A stretch of 64,000 nt of DNA from Parachryseolinea silvisoli (GCF_021190955.1 NZ_JAIOAO010000001.1:1-64000); one strand, 5' to 3'. Counted from the stretch's first letter, positions 52,432 to 62,442 are shown. Numbers and translations: made by a program. Notes: a model not told the origin generated them from the letters alone.

Positions 52432-52959
52432 ATGCAAACTACTTCAATACTCCGTCAGAAAACCTCTCTTCAGGAGAGTGTTTTGGACATCCTGAATCAA
52501 CAAATGGGCGTAGAAGCCCATTCATCAGCTTTATATCTTTCCATGTCGGCCTGGTGTTATGCGCAAGGTCTTCGCGGCTGTGGCGAATTCTTCAGAAAAC
52601 AATCTGACGAAGAGCGCGAGCACATGATGAAGATTTTCCACTACATTACCCATGCTGGGGCATTGGCTCTATCGCCGGAAGTTGGCAAGGTAGAACGTAA
52701 TTTTGAAGACCTGCGCTCGGTCCTGGTGGCGGCACTTGACCAGGAAATCCAGATCACAGAGAATTTCAACAAGATGACCGAGCACTGTCAGAAGGCGCGC
52801 GATTATCAGACAGCTCGATTCCTCCAATGGTACCTGGATGAACAATTAGAAGAAGAGCGTCAGGCACGCCGTTGCATCGAAATATTCGATCTCATGAATG
52901 CGAAAGATGCATTGTATGATATCGATCGCGAAATCCACGATCTCAAAAAGGGAGAGTAA
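52432..52959 (+). CDS. ftnA: Ferritin (iron storage)
   Basis: A 175-residue non-haem ferritin from MQTTSILRQKTSLQES. Four-helix landmarks and ferroxidase ligands: GVEAHSSALYLSMSAW, SDEEREHMMKIF (ExxH), LDQEIQITENFNKM and FLQWYLDEQLEEER. It oxidises Fe2+ and stores it as ferric mineral in a 24-subunit shell. Position beside iron-uptake operons fits a shared iron-homeostasis region. Confidence 0.92.
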   Translation: MQTTSILRQKTSLQESVLDILNQQMGVEAHSSALYLSMSAWCYAQGLRGCGEFFRKQSDEEREHMMKIFHYITHAGALALSPEVGKVERNFEDLRSVLVAALDQEIQITENFNKMTEHCQKARDYQTARFLQWYLDEQLEEERQARRCIEIFDLMNAKDALYDIDREIHDLKKGE

Positions 52960-52986
52960 TTTTCGATTTACAATCGTACACTATAG

Positions 52987-53013
52987 AAGAGGCTACCCAA
53001 CAGGTAGCCTCTT
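52987..53013. terminator. Bidirectional terminator between ferritin and the NAD operon
   Basis: Stem AAGAGGCTACC (52987-52997) and GGTAGCCTCTT (53003-53013) with a 5-nt loop, followed on the plus strand by ATTTTTT. It overlaps the stop codon of the convergent methyltransferase gene. Confidence 0.85.
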
Positions 53014-54607
53014 ATTTTTTCTCCGCCAGCAGCAGCATGTTGGTGACTGGATAGTTCAGTGGCATCAGCTCCCCTCCCTGCGCTGTGAATAGCGCTACTT
53101 TGCCCACCAGCCTGTTGTTGACAATCCACTCGTTGACATAAGCCTTTGAAGCCGACACCACGGTAAAGCCCACTTCTTCCAGCGCGTGCTTCCAATCGGC
53201 AAAGCTCCAGAACGTAAAAGTCTCGTGCATCTCGCTCTCCCAGTTGTCGGTATAGTCCTTACGGCTCATGAACTCGCACGCATCACCGAGTGACAGCCGA
53301 ACATAACGTTCGCCCTGATGCTCCACGTCCTCATATGCCAGTGTATATCTTTCTTTTTTCCGGAAGTCTTGCGCAAACCTGCGAAAGCGTGCTGCGGTGG
53401 AAAGGCCCTCGAGGTGCTGCGCGAGCGCTTCCCGCGTTTCGGCGGCTTTGAAAACATCGTCGTTGCTTCCGTCCGCTGCATTGAGCTTCATCAACACCGA
53501 CTGGTGTTTGTCTTCAGGGCCTACCACGTCACGGTTTATCCAGACACCCCCCGAACGAAGCTCCGCGTAGCGGTTACGAATAAAGACAAGCAGGTCGGCA
53601 CGGCTGCCGTAGGATTCGATCTCGTGCGTAAGCGACGAAGTATGGATCGTATCCATCGAGTTCGGCTCGAAGGCCAGACCCGTCACGGCATTGCGTTGGG
53701 AGAAGAATACAAAAGGATTCTTAAACTCACCATTGTGTTTTCGTTGTTGACAGATATCGAAGAGGTGGCGCGCTACTTCGATGCCGTAGAAGTCCGACTC
53801 GCGCAGCCGCACGTCATCACACGCGAGCTTAATCCACGAGCCTACGGCGCAGCCAATGTCGCCTACACGTCCCGGGCGGATATACGACGCGGTATCGGTA
53901 TATTTCAATGCGGCGATGGTATCCATCTGGCGCACGTAGGTGTTGTAGTCGCGCGTAGTAGTGATATCGCCGTCGTCACCAATCATAGTGTCACGAAACA
54001 GCAACTGCACCTTGTTCGCCAGGCGATATTGTTGCCACAGTGCGCGTGACGACGGATGCATGTGATCGTGTATATAACGGTCATCCTCCCACGCATCGGT
54101 TGTGGCAATCTTTTCAACAACGTCCCACGGCAGGGCTGTATGGTGTTGCCAGGTGCGGCGGTCGGTCAGCTCGGCCGGCAAGATGGGAAAGCCGAGTGGC
54201 TCGTACATCTCCAATACCGGTGTCGAGCAGATTACCGCGGTGTTGCCCGCGTGCAGGTCCAGCTGGCCGTCGCTTTCGTGACGAATGCGTTTTAAGGTGT
54301 AGGTGGCGAAGTTGCTCAGGCTGCCCACGTCGTCGATGCCATAGATATATACCGGCACACCCAGGGTGGCCGTGAACTCGCGAATGGCCAGTGCGCGCAA
54401 ATAAAACGGCAGCGGGTTGCGGCGGGTGTTGCTGTGGTTGGCCGACGTGACGGCAAACACGATCGCGTCGATGTCACCGGCGGGCAAAGCCTTACCGTGG
54501 ATGTCATGCGCGGTGTGCAGACCGTTGGACAACAGACCCGATAGGTAATGAAACTGGAAGTTGGTCAGGAGCTGGTGGCGTCCGGGAAAGAGCAGGTACA
54601 TGCTCAA
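53012..54607 (-). CDS. NMN-adenylyltransferase-like domain joined to a methyltransferase
   Basis: A 531-residue protein. Residues ~1-165 resemble the nucleotidyltransferase fold of NMN adenylyltransferases: an N-terminal LLFPGRHQLLTNFQFHYL where active enzymes have a GR.Q....HxGH motif, VTSANHSNTRRNPLPFYLRA, VYIYGIDDVG and ICSTPVLEMYEPLGFPILP. The catalytic HxGH is absent, so this part is likely inactive or binds ligand only. Residues ~200-531 are a class I SAM-dependent methyltransferase (motif I VGDIGCAVGSW, ~248-258; then DFYGIEVARHLF). It is the last gene of the NAD-salvage operon, 11 bp after prs. The substrate is unknown. Confidence 0.75.
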   Translation of the reverse strand: MSMYLLFPGRHQLLTNFQFHYLSGLLSNGLHTAHDIHGKALPAGDIDAIVFAVTSANHSNTRRNPLPFYLRALAIREFTATLGVPVYIYGIDDVGSLSNFATYTLKRIRHESDGQLDLHAGNTAVICSTPVLEMYEPLGFPILPAELTDRRTWQHHTALPWDVVEKIATTDAWEDDRYIHDHMHPSSRALWQQYRLANKVQLLFRDTMIGDDGDITTTRDYNTYVRQMDTIAALKYTDTASYIRPGRVGDIGCAVGSWIKLACDDVRLRESDFYGIEVARHLFDICQQRKHNGEFKNPFVFFSQRNAVTGLAFEPNSMDTIHTSSLTHEIESYGSRADLLVFIRNRYAELRSGGVWINRDVVGPEDKHQSVLMKLNAADGSNDDVFKAAETREALAQHLEGLSTAARFRRFAQDFRKKERYTLAYEDVEHQGERYVRLSLGDACEFMSRKDYTDNWESEMHETFTFWSFADWKHALEEVGFTVVSASKAYVNEWIVNNRLVGKVALFTAQGGELMPLNYPVTNMLLLAEKK

Positions 54608-54618
54608 AGATAGCGCTT

Positions 54619-55545
54619 TTAGCCCATCTGGCTAAGGCTTTTGTTGGTCACCAGGTGCTCGATGGCACGGGCCAACAGCTCGGCGCACGTCACAATCTCG
54701 ACTTTTGGGTGATTCAGCTCGGCCACAACGGTGTCGGCCATGTACAGCTTCTCCAGGCGTGAGTTCATGAGGTTGTCCAGTGCGGGCCCGCTCAACACAC
54801 CGTGCGTACAGTATGCACGGACCGAACGGGCACCGTGCTCCATCAGCAGATCGGCCGCCTTACACAATGTACCGGCCGTATCGACCAGGTCATCCACGAT
54901 GATGATGTTCTTGCCGGTCACGTCGCCAATGATCTCCATGTGTGCTACCTGGTTGGCCTTGAGGCGCTCTTTATTGATCACCACCATCTCGGCGTCCACG
55001 TGCTTTTTGTATTGCTTGATCCGTTTGATGCCGCCAAAGTCGGGGCTGCACAGACAGAGGTCGGGCAGGTTGAGGCTTTTGATGTGGCCCACAAACAGCT
55101 TGAGCGACGAGAGCGGATCGAGCGGTATTTTGTAAAAGCCCTCAATGGCATTGGTGTGCAGGTCTAGGGTAATGATGCGGTCAGCACCCATTTGCTGGAT
55201 GATGTCGGCAATGATGCGCGACGAGATGGAGGTGCGCTGGTTGTCACGCCGCTCCTGGCGGCTGTGCGGCAGGTACGGCAACACCAGCACTACCTCGCGG
55301 GCCGAAGAACGACGGGCAGCATCAACGGTCAGCAGCAGCTCAAAGATGTTCTCATACGGCATGTTAATCTTGGCGATGAGAAAGACGGTCTGGCCCCGGA
55401 CGCTTTCGTTGAAGCGTACAAAGAGCTCGCCGTCCGAAAATTTCTCGCAGTGGATGTGATGCAGCGGCATGCCCAGGTGGGAGGCAATGCGTTCGCTGAG
55501 AACCCGTGCGGTCGAGGTGCTGTAGATCTTGATGTTGTTTTCCAT
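54619..55545 (-). CDS. prs: Ribose-phosphate pyrophosphokinase
   Basis: A 308-residue enzyme making PRPP from ribose-5-phosphate and ATP. Landmarks: CEKFSDGELFVRFNESVRG, LVLPYLPHSRQERRDNQRTS, ITLDLHTNAIEGFYKIP and the PRPP-binding loop IIIVDDLVDTAGTL. In this operon the PRPP is the co-substrate of NadV, whose gene lies 12 bp upstream. It is probably an operon-specific copy in addition to a housekeeping prs elsewhere (inference). Confidence 0.93.
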   Translation of the reverse strand: MENNIKIYSTSTARVLSERIASHLGMPLHHIHCEKFSDGELFVRFNESVRGQTVFLIAKINMPYENIFELLLTVDAARRSSAREVVLVLPYLPHSRQERRDNQRTSISSRIIADIIQQMGADRIITLDLHTNAIEGFYKIPLDPLSSLKLFVGHIKSLNLPDLCLCSPDFGGIKRIKQYKKHVDAEMVVINKERLKANQVAHMEIIGDVTGKNIIIVDDLVDTAGTLCKAADLLMEHGARSVRAYCTHGVLSGPALDNLMNSRLEKLYMADTVVAELNHPKVEIVTCAELLARAIEHLVTNKSLSQMG

Positions 55546-55557
55546 AAAAGGGTCGTA

Positions 55558-56967
55558 CTAGGCTTGGTTGCGTATGGATGCAAAGGTATACTCTTTCTTG
55601 ATCTCTCCATTCTCAAAGACCGTTTCTAAAATGTCGGGCAGGCCTGCCTCCGCTCCTTCCGCCACCGTGCGGAAGCCGGCACTGTCACGCACCAGTTTCA
55701 AACGACCTGCTTTGGAAGTTTTGAACGACTGCACCAGGTTACCGTTTTCGTCCATCTCCTTCGGCGACTTCTGTACCATCACCGGACGACCGTCTACTTC
55801 CGCATACGAGCACTTCAGGGCAAACTTCTGGGTATCGCGATTCACCTTTTGCAACAACGCACCGCCCATGCCCAGCACTAGGTTCTCGGCCGATATGCCG
55901 TCCTTCTTTAGTGCTTCATAAATGGTCTGGATAGAATCGTAGTCTACACCGTCACCTTGTATGACACGTATCTGCGGCGGCAGTACCCGATAGCCTTTGC
56001 TATTCACGGTAAAGCCAAACTTTTCAAACAGGAGTTGGAAGATCGTCTTCAGGGTCATAACGGGATCGCCGCTGTCGGGACGCACGACCAACCGGCCGTT
56101 GCGTGCCAGAATGCGATCTTTAAATACTCCACCCCACAGGTTGGTTACAGCGTTGAAGACGTCGTAGGAGTCCGATACACAGGAGAGTATACCATCGGGA
56201 TATGCGTTCAGCACATGGTCAAAAACTTTCTCTTCACCCCCCTGACCTAGCAATGTCATAATGGAGTGCTCCGTCGCCGGTACCGACAGGCCGTATACTT
56301 TATCGGCGTTGTAATACTGTTGTGCAAAGACCGATGCGTATACCGTGTCGCTCCCCATGAAGCTGAGCAGGTGTGCCGACCCGCCAAGTCCCGCGCTCTC
56401 CACAGAGCTCACACCGCGAAAACCAAAGTCGTTCAGGACGAAGTCAATGCCACCGTGTGCTTCTGCATCAACGGTCTCATCGTAGTAACGTTTTACGACC
56501 TTGCGCACCTGGTACGACAGTGTGGCCACCGTGCTGGGGTACCATACCTGCATCAGCAGCGTTTCCAGGAAGTTCGTTAACCAGTAGCAATTCGGGTCGG
56601 TGTTTTCAATCGTCATTAACACCTGCCGCACGGGTACTGCCATACCTTCAGGCACGGCCTTGATGCGTACGGGCAACCGGCCGCCGTGTTTGTTTAGTAT
56701 GTAGTCAAAATTCTCGCGCTTAAAGACGCCCTTGCGACCAAAGACCTGCTCCATGAGTTGTTCAGCAGCGTCTACATCTGCACGGGTAAACGTTTCACCC
56801 TGCAGGTATTCTTTCAGAAAATACTGCAATCCATAAAAGACGGTTTCATCAAACATGCCACCGCGGCTTTCCAGATAGGAGTATATTTTTTCCGTGCCGG
56901 GGTAATACAGGGCGTGGTGGGAATATTTATAGGCGTCGGCCAGTAAAAGGAGATTGTTCGTTTTCAT
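55558..56967 (-). CDS. nadV: Nicotinamide phosphoribosyltransferase
   Basis: A 469-residue NAMPT-type enzyme that joins nicotinamide to PRPP to give NMN. Landmarks: DAYKYSHHALYYPGTEKIYS, FVLNDFGFRGVSSVESAGLG, the active-site His in VPATEHSIM and VRPDSGDPVMTLKTIF for phosphate binding. Length fits the NadV group, and these motifs separate it from nicotinate-using PncB. It lies between nadM and prs. Confidence 0.94.
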   Translation of the reverse strand: MKTNNLLLLADAYKYSHHALYYPGTEKIYSYLESRGGMFDETVFYGLQYFLKEYLQGETFTRADVDAAEQLMEQVFGRKGVFKRENFDYILNKHGGRLPVRIKAVPEGMAVPVRQVLMTIENTDPNCYWLTNFLETLLMQVWYPSTVATLSYQVRKVVKRYYDETVDAEAHGGIDFVLNDFGFRGVSSVESAGLGGSAHLLSFMGSDTVYASVFAQQYYNADKVYGLSVPATEHSIMTLLGQGGEEKVFDHVLNAYPDGILSCVSDSYDVFNAVTNLWGGVFKDRILARNGRLVVRPDSGDPVMTLKTIFQLLFEKFGFTVNSKGYRVLPPQIRVIQGDGVDYDSIQTIYEALKKDGISAENLVLGMGGALLQKVNRDTQKFALKCSYAEVDGRPVMVQKSPKEMDENGNLVQSFKTSKAGRLKLVRDSAGFRTVAEGAEAGLPDILETVFENGEIKKEYTFASIRNQA

Positions 56968-56995
56968 ACCAATGGTATCTAAAAGTGAGGGTCTG

Positions 56996-57892
56996 TTATT
57001 TGTGGTAGGTGTTGAGTACAGCGGTCAGCTGCGGCGTGTGTTCATGGGCCGTCTGGCCGTTGGCCATAAGCGTGGCAACATCGGCCAACGTAAACCAGGC
57101 CACTTCAGCAATATCGTCGCTACCGATCGGCGTGCCGGCCAGGAAGTCTGCGGCAAAGAGCGTGGTAATGATCTTGTCTTCTTCGCGTCTGTACCGCCAG
57201 TCGTCCATGCGGAAGGAAGCCATGTACTGCAACGCAGAGATTTCCAGCGCACCACATTCTTCGCGCAGCTCACGCGCGGCAGCCTCCTCGTAGCTGGCAT
57301 CCGTCGGATCGCAGAAACCACCCGGCACGCGCCATTTGTTGTCGATGTCTTTCCGCCCCAGCAACAATTCCGTGCGGTTGTTCCGGAAGAGGGCCACGTC
57401 CACGGTAGGGTATACCTTCGAATACGTGTTAGCATACGCGTAGATAACACCCGTGCGGAACTCTTGCGAGTCGAGTACCTTATCGCTGATCTTCTCGCGG
57501 ATGAGCGTTGAATTGTGGCCACCGGTTTCCGGTAGCTCGACTGTTTCATGCCCACCGCTGTAATAGGTCTTAAAGCTGTCGCGGCTGCCGTAGAGCACAA
57601 ACTGCCCGCCGGGAAAGGCCGAGGCCAGCAGCGTATCGAGCTGTTGCGACCACCGCGTGTCCAGCGGGTGGTCCGACAAAGGCAACACAACGACATCGGG
57701 AAACTCTTTTTTGATCATCCGCTCGCGCGTAGGGAAATCGAGTGGATTGCGGCGGCTACCACGTACGGGCGATACGCCCAGCACGATGACGACCCGGTTG
57801 TGCCTCTCCTGCACCGAGGTGATCAGCGCCTTGTGGCCTTCGTGCAGGTAAGGCGACTGGAAGCGGGCGATGATAACTCCTGTTTTGCTCAT
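56996..57892 (-). CDS. nadM: Bifunctional NMN adenylyltransferase/Nudix hydrolase
   Basis: A 298-residue protein of two domains. Residues 1-~165 are an NMN adenylyltransferase with the HEGH catalytic motif (17-20) after VIIARFQSPYL and the closing GHNSTLIREK. Residues ~165-290 are a Nudix domain with a box starting GGFCDPTD and ending ARELREECG. The first domain makes NAD from NMN; the second is thought to clear ADP-ribose or similar compounds. First gene of the NAD operon. Confidence 0.93.
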   Translation of the reverse strand: MSKTGVIIARFQSPYLHEGHKALITSVQERHNRVVIVLGVSPVRGSRRNPLDFPTRERMIKKEFPDVVVLPLSDHPLDTRWSQQLDTLLASAFPGGQFVLYGSRDSFKTYYSGGHETVELPETGGHNSTLIREKISDKVLDSQEFRTGVIYAYANTYSKVYPTVDVALFRNNRTELLLGRKDIDNKWRVPGGFCDPTDASYEEAAARELREECGALEISALQYMASFRMDDWRYRREEDKIITTLFAADFLAGTPIGSDDIAEVAWFTLADVATLMANGQTAHEHTPQLTAVLNTYHK

Positions 57893-57904
57893 ATGAAAGT
57901 TTGT

Positions 57905-57934
57905 TACTATTTGTGTAGTATTTACGCAAATGTA
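57905..57934 (-). promoter_or_regulatory. Promoter and candidate NrtR operator of the NAD operon
   Basis: On the minus strand TACATTTG (57927-57934) is a full -7 box; 6 bp further downstream is an inverted repeat TACTA/TAGTA (57905-57909, 57916-57920, 6-bp centre) that would overlap the transcription start. With nrtR directly upstream, it is a candidate operator; I cannot check it against the known NrtR consensus. Confidence 0.5.
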
Positions 57935-58046
57935 GTACGACAGGTTTTACCTTTCCTAAACAATTTGCGTGTTTTTTACAATAACTATCCCCTACCTCGT
58001 TTGCAATCGGTGGAACCGTATACTTTCATGCAGCATAGCCCGCCGG

Positions 58047-58730
58047 TTACACGAAGAGATCGAAGTTGTAGCCTTTTGTTTTCAGCTCGTCGTATTTCTT
58101 TTTGTTGAAGCGATAAAGGTGTGCAGGGCGGCCGGCTTTGCGCTGGATGGTCTCGTCCAGCTCTTCGAGAAAGCCGTAGCCGGTAATCTTCTTCTTAAAA
58201 TTCCGGCGGTCAATCTCGCGGCCCAACAACGTCTGGTACAGGTTTTCGAGATCCGAGAACGGAAACTTCTTATCCAGCAGCTCAAAGCCTACGGGCTCAT
58301 AGGCAATTTTGCCACGCAGGCGGGTTATCGCCAGATCGATAATGGCTTTGTGATCAAAGGCAAGCTTGGGAATTTGGTCGATGCCGTGCCAGGCAACATC
58401 TTCGGCATCGGTCTGTGCGGATAGTTGATAGTCGGAAGGGCGCACCAGTCCGAAATAGGCCACCGTCACCACGCGGTTGCGCGGATCGCGGTCCGGTTTT
58501 CCAAAGGAATATAGTTGCTCCAGGTAATTGACGTCCACGCCTGATTCTTCCCGCAACTCGCGGCGTACGGCATCTTCCAGCGACTCGTCATTGGCTACCA
58601 GACCGCCGGGAAGTGCCCAAACTTTCTGAAACGGCTCGTACTTGCGCCGGATTAATAGAATGGAAATACCTTTCTCAGGATCGTAGCCAAAGACGACAGC
58701 GTCTACGGCAACTTTGATAGACTGCTTCAT
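58047..58730 (-). CDS. nrtR: NrtR-type regulator of NAD metabolism (Nudix + winged helix)
   Basis: A 227-residue protein from MKQSIKVAVDAVVFG. The N-terminal Nudix-like domain (~1-140) has the box end VRRELREESGVDV, and the C-terminal winged helix (~150-225) has FSDLENLYQTLLG and DRRNFKKKITGYGFL. NrtR proteins repress NAD-synthesis genes and release DNA on binding ADP-ribose. The NAD operon begins 154 bp downstream on the same strand with a palindrome at its promoter. Confidence 0.9.
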   Translation of the reverse strand: MKQSIKVAVDAVVFGYDPEKGISILLIRRKYEPFQKVWALPGGLVANDESLEDAVRRELREESGVDVNYLEQLYSFGKPDRDPRNRVVTVAYFGLVRPSDYQLSAQTDAEDVAWHGIDQIPKLAFDHKAIIDLAITRLRGKIAYEPVGFELLDKKFPFSDLENLYQTLLGREIDRRNFKKKITGYGFLEELDETIQRKAGRPAHLYRFNKKKYDELKTKGYNFDLFV

Positions 58731-58784
58731 GAAAAGTAAATGAAGCAAATTTTACGGGGCGATCCGAAGATCGGCGCTAAAAAA

Positions 58785-59147
58785 TCAGTCTTCGCGCAGC
58801 TCTGACAACGCCTTCTGGTTCCGAAGCTGCCGGGCCCCCTGGCGGGTGAGCTTTAACAGGAACAGGCGTTTTTTATAGGGAGGTGTTACGACCTTGATCA
58901 GGCCCTGGGCTTCCAGGTCGAGCTTCACCTGCAGCACGTACCAGCTCACGTCGCTATCGATCATGTCGGACAGACCCGATTGCGCACGTTCCAGCAGCGC
59001 ATGCAGCGTAAAGGTTTCTTCTTCGGTATCCAGAACAGAAAGAACAAACGTGCAAATCTCGTCATAATGATGCTTGAGCATAACGACGCCCTTCTTCCCA
59101 TCCGGCCTCAATGTCACAATTGTCTCAGTCCCGCTCATGCCAGTCAT
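58785..59147 (-). CDS. Putative winged-helix protein
   Basis: A 120-residue soluble protein; a start three residues later (MSGTETI) is possible. Two-helix and wing pattern: TLHALLERAQSGLSDMIDSD, then VLQVKLDLEAQGLIKVVTPP and a closing LLKLTRQGARQLRNQ, like small MarR/PadR-type DNA-binding folds. No family recognised with confidence. It stands 54 bp upstream of nrtR on the same strand and has a near -7 box (TAACTTTA, 59161-59168). Confidence 0.55.
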   Translation of the reverse strand: MTGMSGTETIVTLRPDGKKGVVMLKHHYDEICTFVLSVLDTEEETFTLHALLERAQSGLSDMIDSDVSWYVLQVKLDLEAQGLIKVVTPPYKKRLFLLKLTRQGARQLRNQKALSELRED

Positions 59148-59275
59148 ATCAATTTACGTGTAAAGTTAACCCCTCTAACGTAGAACTTGCTTACCGGATA
59201 TATCAGGTATCTACCTTTTTTCAAAAAAAACGTTGCCGGTCGGGTAAATTTTTACCGCGTACAGCACGGTAAATC

Positions 59276-59312
59276 AAAAAAGACAGGTAACAAGAAGCTC
59301 CTATTACCTGTC
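59276..59312 (-). terminator. Terminator of the chemoreceptor operon
   Basis: A 9-bp stem (GACAGGTAA at 59282-59290, TTACCTGTC at 59304-59312) with a 13-nt loop, followed on the minus strand by TTTTTT. It lies about 85 bp past the chemoreceptor stop. Confidence 0.75.
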
Positions 59313-59397
59313 GTTGAATATACTTTACTCTTTGTAAACTCCCTCCCCCCCTATACAGGGTAGCGGTGCAAGGTATATATAACCCTATCGCTAGGGG

Positions 59398-61128
59398 CTA
59401 ATACGGGGCAAATTCTTCGTCGCTCACCGTGTCGTCCAGCGTTACCGTGACTCCTTTTTTGGCGCGGGCCTTGTCGGTACGAGCGGCTTCTTTTTTACCG
59501 TTACCGTTTGCATGCGTTGTATACTGCGGTGTCCACTGCTGGAATTTGCGCACGGTATAATCTTCCACCGCGCGATCTCTCCTCTCGTCTTCGATTTTAA
59601 AGAACGACACCAGATCTTTCAGGCTTTCGGCCTGGGCGGCAAGCTCCTCCGAGCTGCTGGCCATTTCTTCGGCATTGGCGGCGTTTTGCTGTACAATCTG
59701 GTTGAGTTGCTGCAGCGCGGTGCTGACCTGGTTCGCGGAATCGCTTTGTTCTTGCGAGCTGGCGGCGATTTCTTGCACAAGGCCCGACGTGCGCTGTATA
59801 TCGGGAACGATTGAAACGAGCAGTTTGCCCGAATGTTCCGCTACATCCACGCTGTTCTTGGAAAGATCGTCGATCTCAGAAGCGGCGTTGTGGCTACGCT
59901 CGGCGAGCTTACGCACTTCGGCGGCTACCACGGCAAAGCCACGTCCATGTTCACCGGCACGCGCCGCTTCTACCGCCGCGTTCAGCGCGAGAATGTTGGT
60001 CTGCCGTGCAATCTCACCAATGATCTTGATCTTGTCCGCAATCGTCTTCATCGACGTTACCGTTTGGGCTACTGAACGATTACCTTCGGCGATATCGGTT
60101 GCAGCCTTCACCGAGATGCGCTCGGTTTGCAGTGCGTTGTCTGTATTTTGTTGGATCGAAGCCGTCATCTCCTCCATTGACGAAGCAACCTCTTCGGCAG
60201 ACGCTGCCTGCTCGTTCGCGCCTTGTGAGATCTGCTGCGAACCAGACGAAAGCTGACCGGACGCAATGGCCAGGTTATCGGAGATAACCGCGATGTTCTG
60301 AATTACATTCCGCAATTTCTCCACCATCGCTTTCAGGTCTTTATAGAGGCCTACTTCTTTGCCTTTATCAAAGGTGACGCGCAGATTACCCTTCGCCAGG
60401 TTGCGGGCAATGTCCGCGGCTTCAAACGGCTCGCAGCCCAGTTGGTTTACGATACTGCGCGTGAGCAACACACCCGCCAGGATTAGGATGGCCAATACTG
60501 CACCGAAGAAAATAAAGGCCAGCAGCGTAATAGACGATGCTGCCGCCATGCTCTCCGCATATTCCGCTTCGGTCTGTTTCGAGCTAATCTCCGTCAGGTC
60601 GTTGATGGCGTTGCGCATGGTTTCAAAATGCGTGGAGTAGGTGCCAAAGTATAGTTCACGGGCATCTCTCAACTTGCCGTCGGCAATGAGCTTTTGGAGC
60701 GTCATGGAGCCTTCTTTTACCAGGGCAAAATGCTCGTCAAACGTTTTGAACGAAGCGTTGTCCTGACCACCGGTAGAAAGGAACGTTTTGCGGAAGTTGT
60801 CAAAGCGAGTGCTGAGCTGTTCGAGGTTTTCATCAATATCTTTAAACTCCAGCGCCAGGTCTTCCGAACGGTGTGCGCGCGTACTGGTGGCTTCTGCTGC
60901 ACGGTTGATGGCCTCGCTGATCGAGATCTTCGACTGGTAACCGTCTCGGTCGGCCTCCAGCAGGGCTGTGATGCTCAACAACCTGTTTTTATAAATGCTG
61001 GTAACATTCTCCGTGATGTTTCCCAGGCTGACCAGGTTATAGGCAATGTTGCCGACATAGAAGGCGATGATAACGATAAAGGTTATCATAACCCGCTGCC
61101 CCACTTTCAAATTGGATAAGGCTTTCAT
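59398..61128 (-). CDS. Methyl-accepting chemotaxis protein
   Basis: A 576-residue receptor: first membrane helix (~12-33), a four-helix-bundle sensing domain (~35-195), second membrane helix (~197-220), HAMP (~221-275) and a cytoplasmic coiled coil with the highly conserved tip [20 protein letters not shown] (~380) and [18 protein letters not shown]. It signals to CheA/CheW in the usual system, but none are encoded here. A CheD gene in the same operon suggests its Gln/Glu sites are modified. The last residues (EEFAPY) are not the usual CheR-binding pentapeptide. Confidence 0.93.
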   Translation of the reverse strand: MKALSNLKVGQRVMITFIVIIAFYVGNIAYNLVSLGNITENVTSIYKNRLLSITALLEADRDGYQSKISISEAINRAAEATSTRAHRSEDLALEFKDIDENLEQLSTRFDNFRKTFLSTGGQDNASFKTFDEHFALVKEGSMTLQKLIADGKLRDARELYFGTYSTHFETMRNAINDLTEISSKQTEAEYAESMAAASSITLLAFIFFGAVLAILILAGVLLTRSIVNQLGCEPFEAADIARNLAKGNLRVTFDKGKEVGLYKDLKAMVEKLRNVIQNIAVISDNLAIASGQLSSGSQQISQGANEQAASAEEVASSMEEMTASIQQNTDNALQTERISVKAATDIAEGNRSVAQTVTSMKTIADKIKIIGEIARQTNILALNAAVEAARAGEHGRGFAVVAAEVRKLAERSHNAASEIDDLSKNSVDVAEHSGKLLVSIVPDIQRTSGLVQEIAASSQEQSDSANQVSTALQQLNQIVQQNAANAEEMASSSEELAAQAESLKDLVSFFKIEDERRDRAVEDYTVRKFQQWTPQYTTHANGNGKKEAARTDKARAKKGVTVTLDDTVSDEEFAPY

Positions 61129-61141
61129 AACTGTATGGAGT

Positions 61142-62428
61142 TTATTGTTTCTCGGTTTTTGAATATTTAAAGAAGTTGGGCGTCGCCGTGATCACCGCAT
61201 AGAGCATCTGGCTCTCCTGGATCTTGCGACCACCGAAGAGCTGGTCCAGCGTACGGGTACCAAAGATGATCGAGTGGCCCAGGCTGGCTTTGAATGACGA
61301 CGAGAGCTTATAGTTTATCAACAGGTCGTTTTCAAAGCCCAGGTTGTGGTGCATAGACTTCCCATCGTGTTCGGGGTCGTTCAACACCGCCGATGTGGCG
61401 AAGCTGTGCATGTGGTCTTCAATCGATAGCTTCTTGGTGGCATTCACTTTGGTCTTTACGTAGTAGTCGTGTACACCCGGCGTGGTCGGATAGTTTACAT
61501 AGAAGTAATCGATGTATCCGAAGTGGCCATGGATCAAACCGTAGTGGCGATCGAAGTAATGACTCTTACGATTGTCGGGATTCTCTTCGTCGGTCTGGTC
61601 ATTGCCCGAACCGGCGTCTACACCCACGTTAAAGCTCAACACCTTGTTGACTTCGTATTGTACCTGGAGCGAGTAGAAGTATGCGTTTACATGACGGTCT
61701 TGTACGTCACGACCAATCTGATAGTAACCTACTCCCACCAACGTTACTTTATCGCTAAGCTTCAGCTCGGAGTCTGTGCCGAACGTTTGCATATAGTATA
61801 CCGTAGAGGTCGTGTCGCCACGCTCCATACCACGATTCAGGAAGATCAATGACGCATCGAGCTTGCCGATCTCTTTATGGCCCCAGAGAAACTGCATGTT
61901 CTGGTAATAGTTGTATTCATAGGGCTCACGCTTAAAGCTCTGCCCATTGGCATTGTAGGCCACGGCCAGGTGCAGTTGCAACCCCTCTTTTTCGTACTTG
62001 AGCAGTGCAGCGTCGTGTGCGCGCGTTCCGACCCAGTTGGGGTCACCCAACAGGTATTGATTGCCATAGACAAAGCCCTGTCTGCCCAGTCGCAGCGACA
62101 GGTTGGGGTTGAAGTATTTTTCTACCCAGGCACGAAACACCGACATGTTTGCTACGTCCGCACGATCGTCCTGGTCGCCCCAAAAGCGACGGTCCTGCAT
62201 AATGAACTCGGCATCCAGGTCGTTTTCTTTTTGGTAGTTTATGATGAGGCGTGTGCGCTGCATGGTATAGAAGCCTGCTTTGTCGCCTTTGTACATCGGT
62301 TCCCGGAAACCGCGCGAGTAAACCGGGTTGATGCGGTACTCACCGTCGACGCTGATGTCCTGCGCGCCGGCCACGTGGGCTAACGTCAGTAGCAGTGCCA
62401 GGATGGACAGTAGTATACAGTGTTTCAT
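61142..62428 (-). CDS. Outer-membrane channel (alginate-export-like porin)
   Basis: A 428-residue protein with a signal peptide (ends near VAGAQ) and repeated amphipathic strands: [39 protein letters not shown] and LGRQGF..G..LLG-type motifs, as in the alginate-export/OprB-like porin group. A 16-18-strand barrel in the outer membrane is likely. The substrate is unknown. It lies between the chemoreceptor gene (13 bp) and the small DHp-like gene (14 bp), so it could bring in the compound that the receptor senses. Confidence 0.75.
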   Translation of the reverse strand: MKHCILLSILALLLTLAHVAGAQDISVDGEYRINPVYSRGFREPMYKGDKAGFYTMQRTRLIINYQKENDLDAEFIMQDRRFWGDQDDRADVANMSVFRAWVEKYFNPNLSLRLGRQGFVYGNQYLLGDPNWVGTRAHDAALLKYEKEGLQLHLAVAYNANGQSFKREPYEYNYYQNMQFLWGHKEIGKLDASLIFLNRGMERGDTTSTVYYMQTFGTDSELKLSDKVTLVGVGYYQIGRDVQDRHVNAYFYSLQVQYEVNKVLSFNVGVDAGSGNDQTDEENPDNRKSHYFDRHYGLIHGHFGYIDYFYVNYPTTPGVHDYYVKTKVNATKKLSIEDHMHSFATSAVLNDPEHDGKSMHHNLGFENDLLINYKLSSSFKASLGHSIIFGTRTLDQLFGGRKIQESQMLYAVITATPNFFKYSKTEKQ

Positions 62429-62442
62429 GTCTATAGTTTAGT

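Noticed and set aside
53012-58730. NAD operon read as a phage NAD-reconstitution (counter-defence) module
   Set aside because: nadV, nadM/Nudix and prs also occur in phages, but here they come with nrtR in a normal chromosomal setting with no phage genes.
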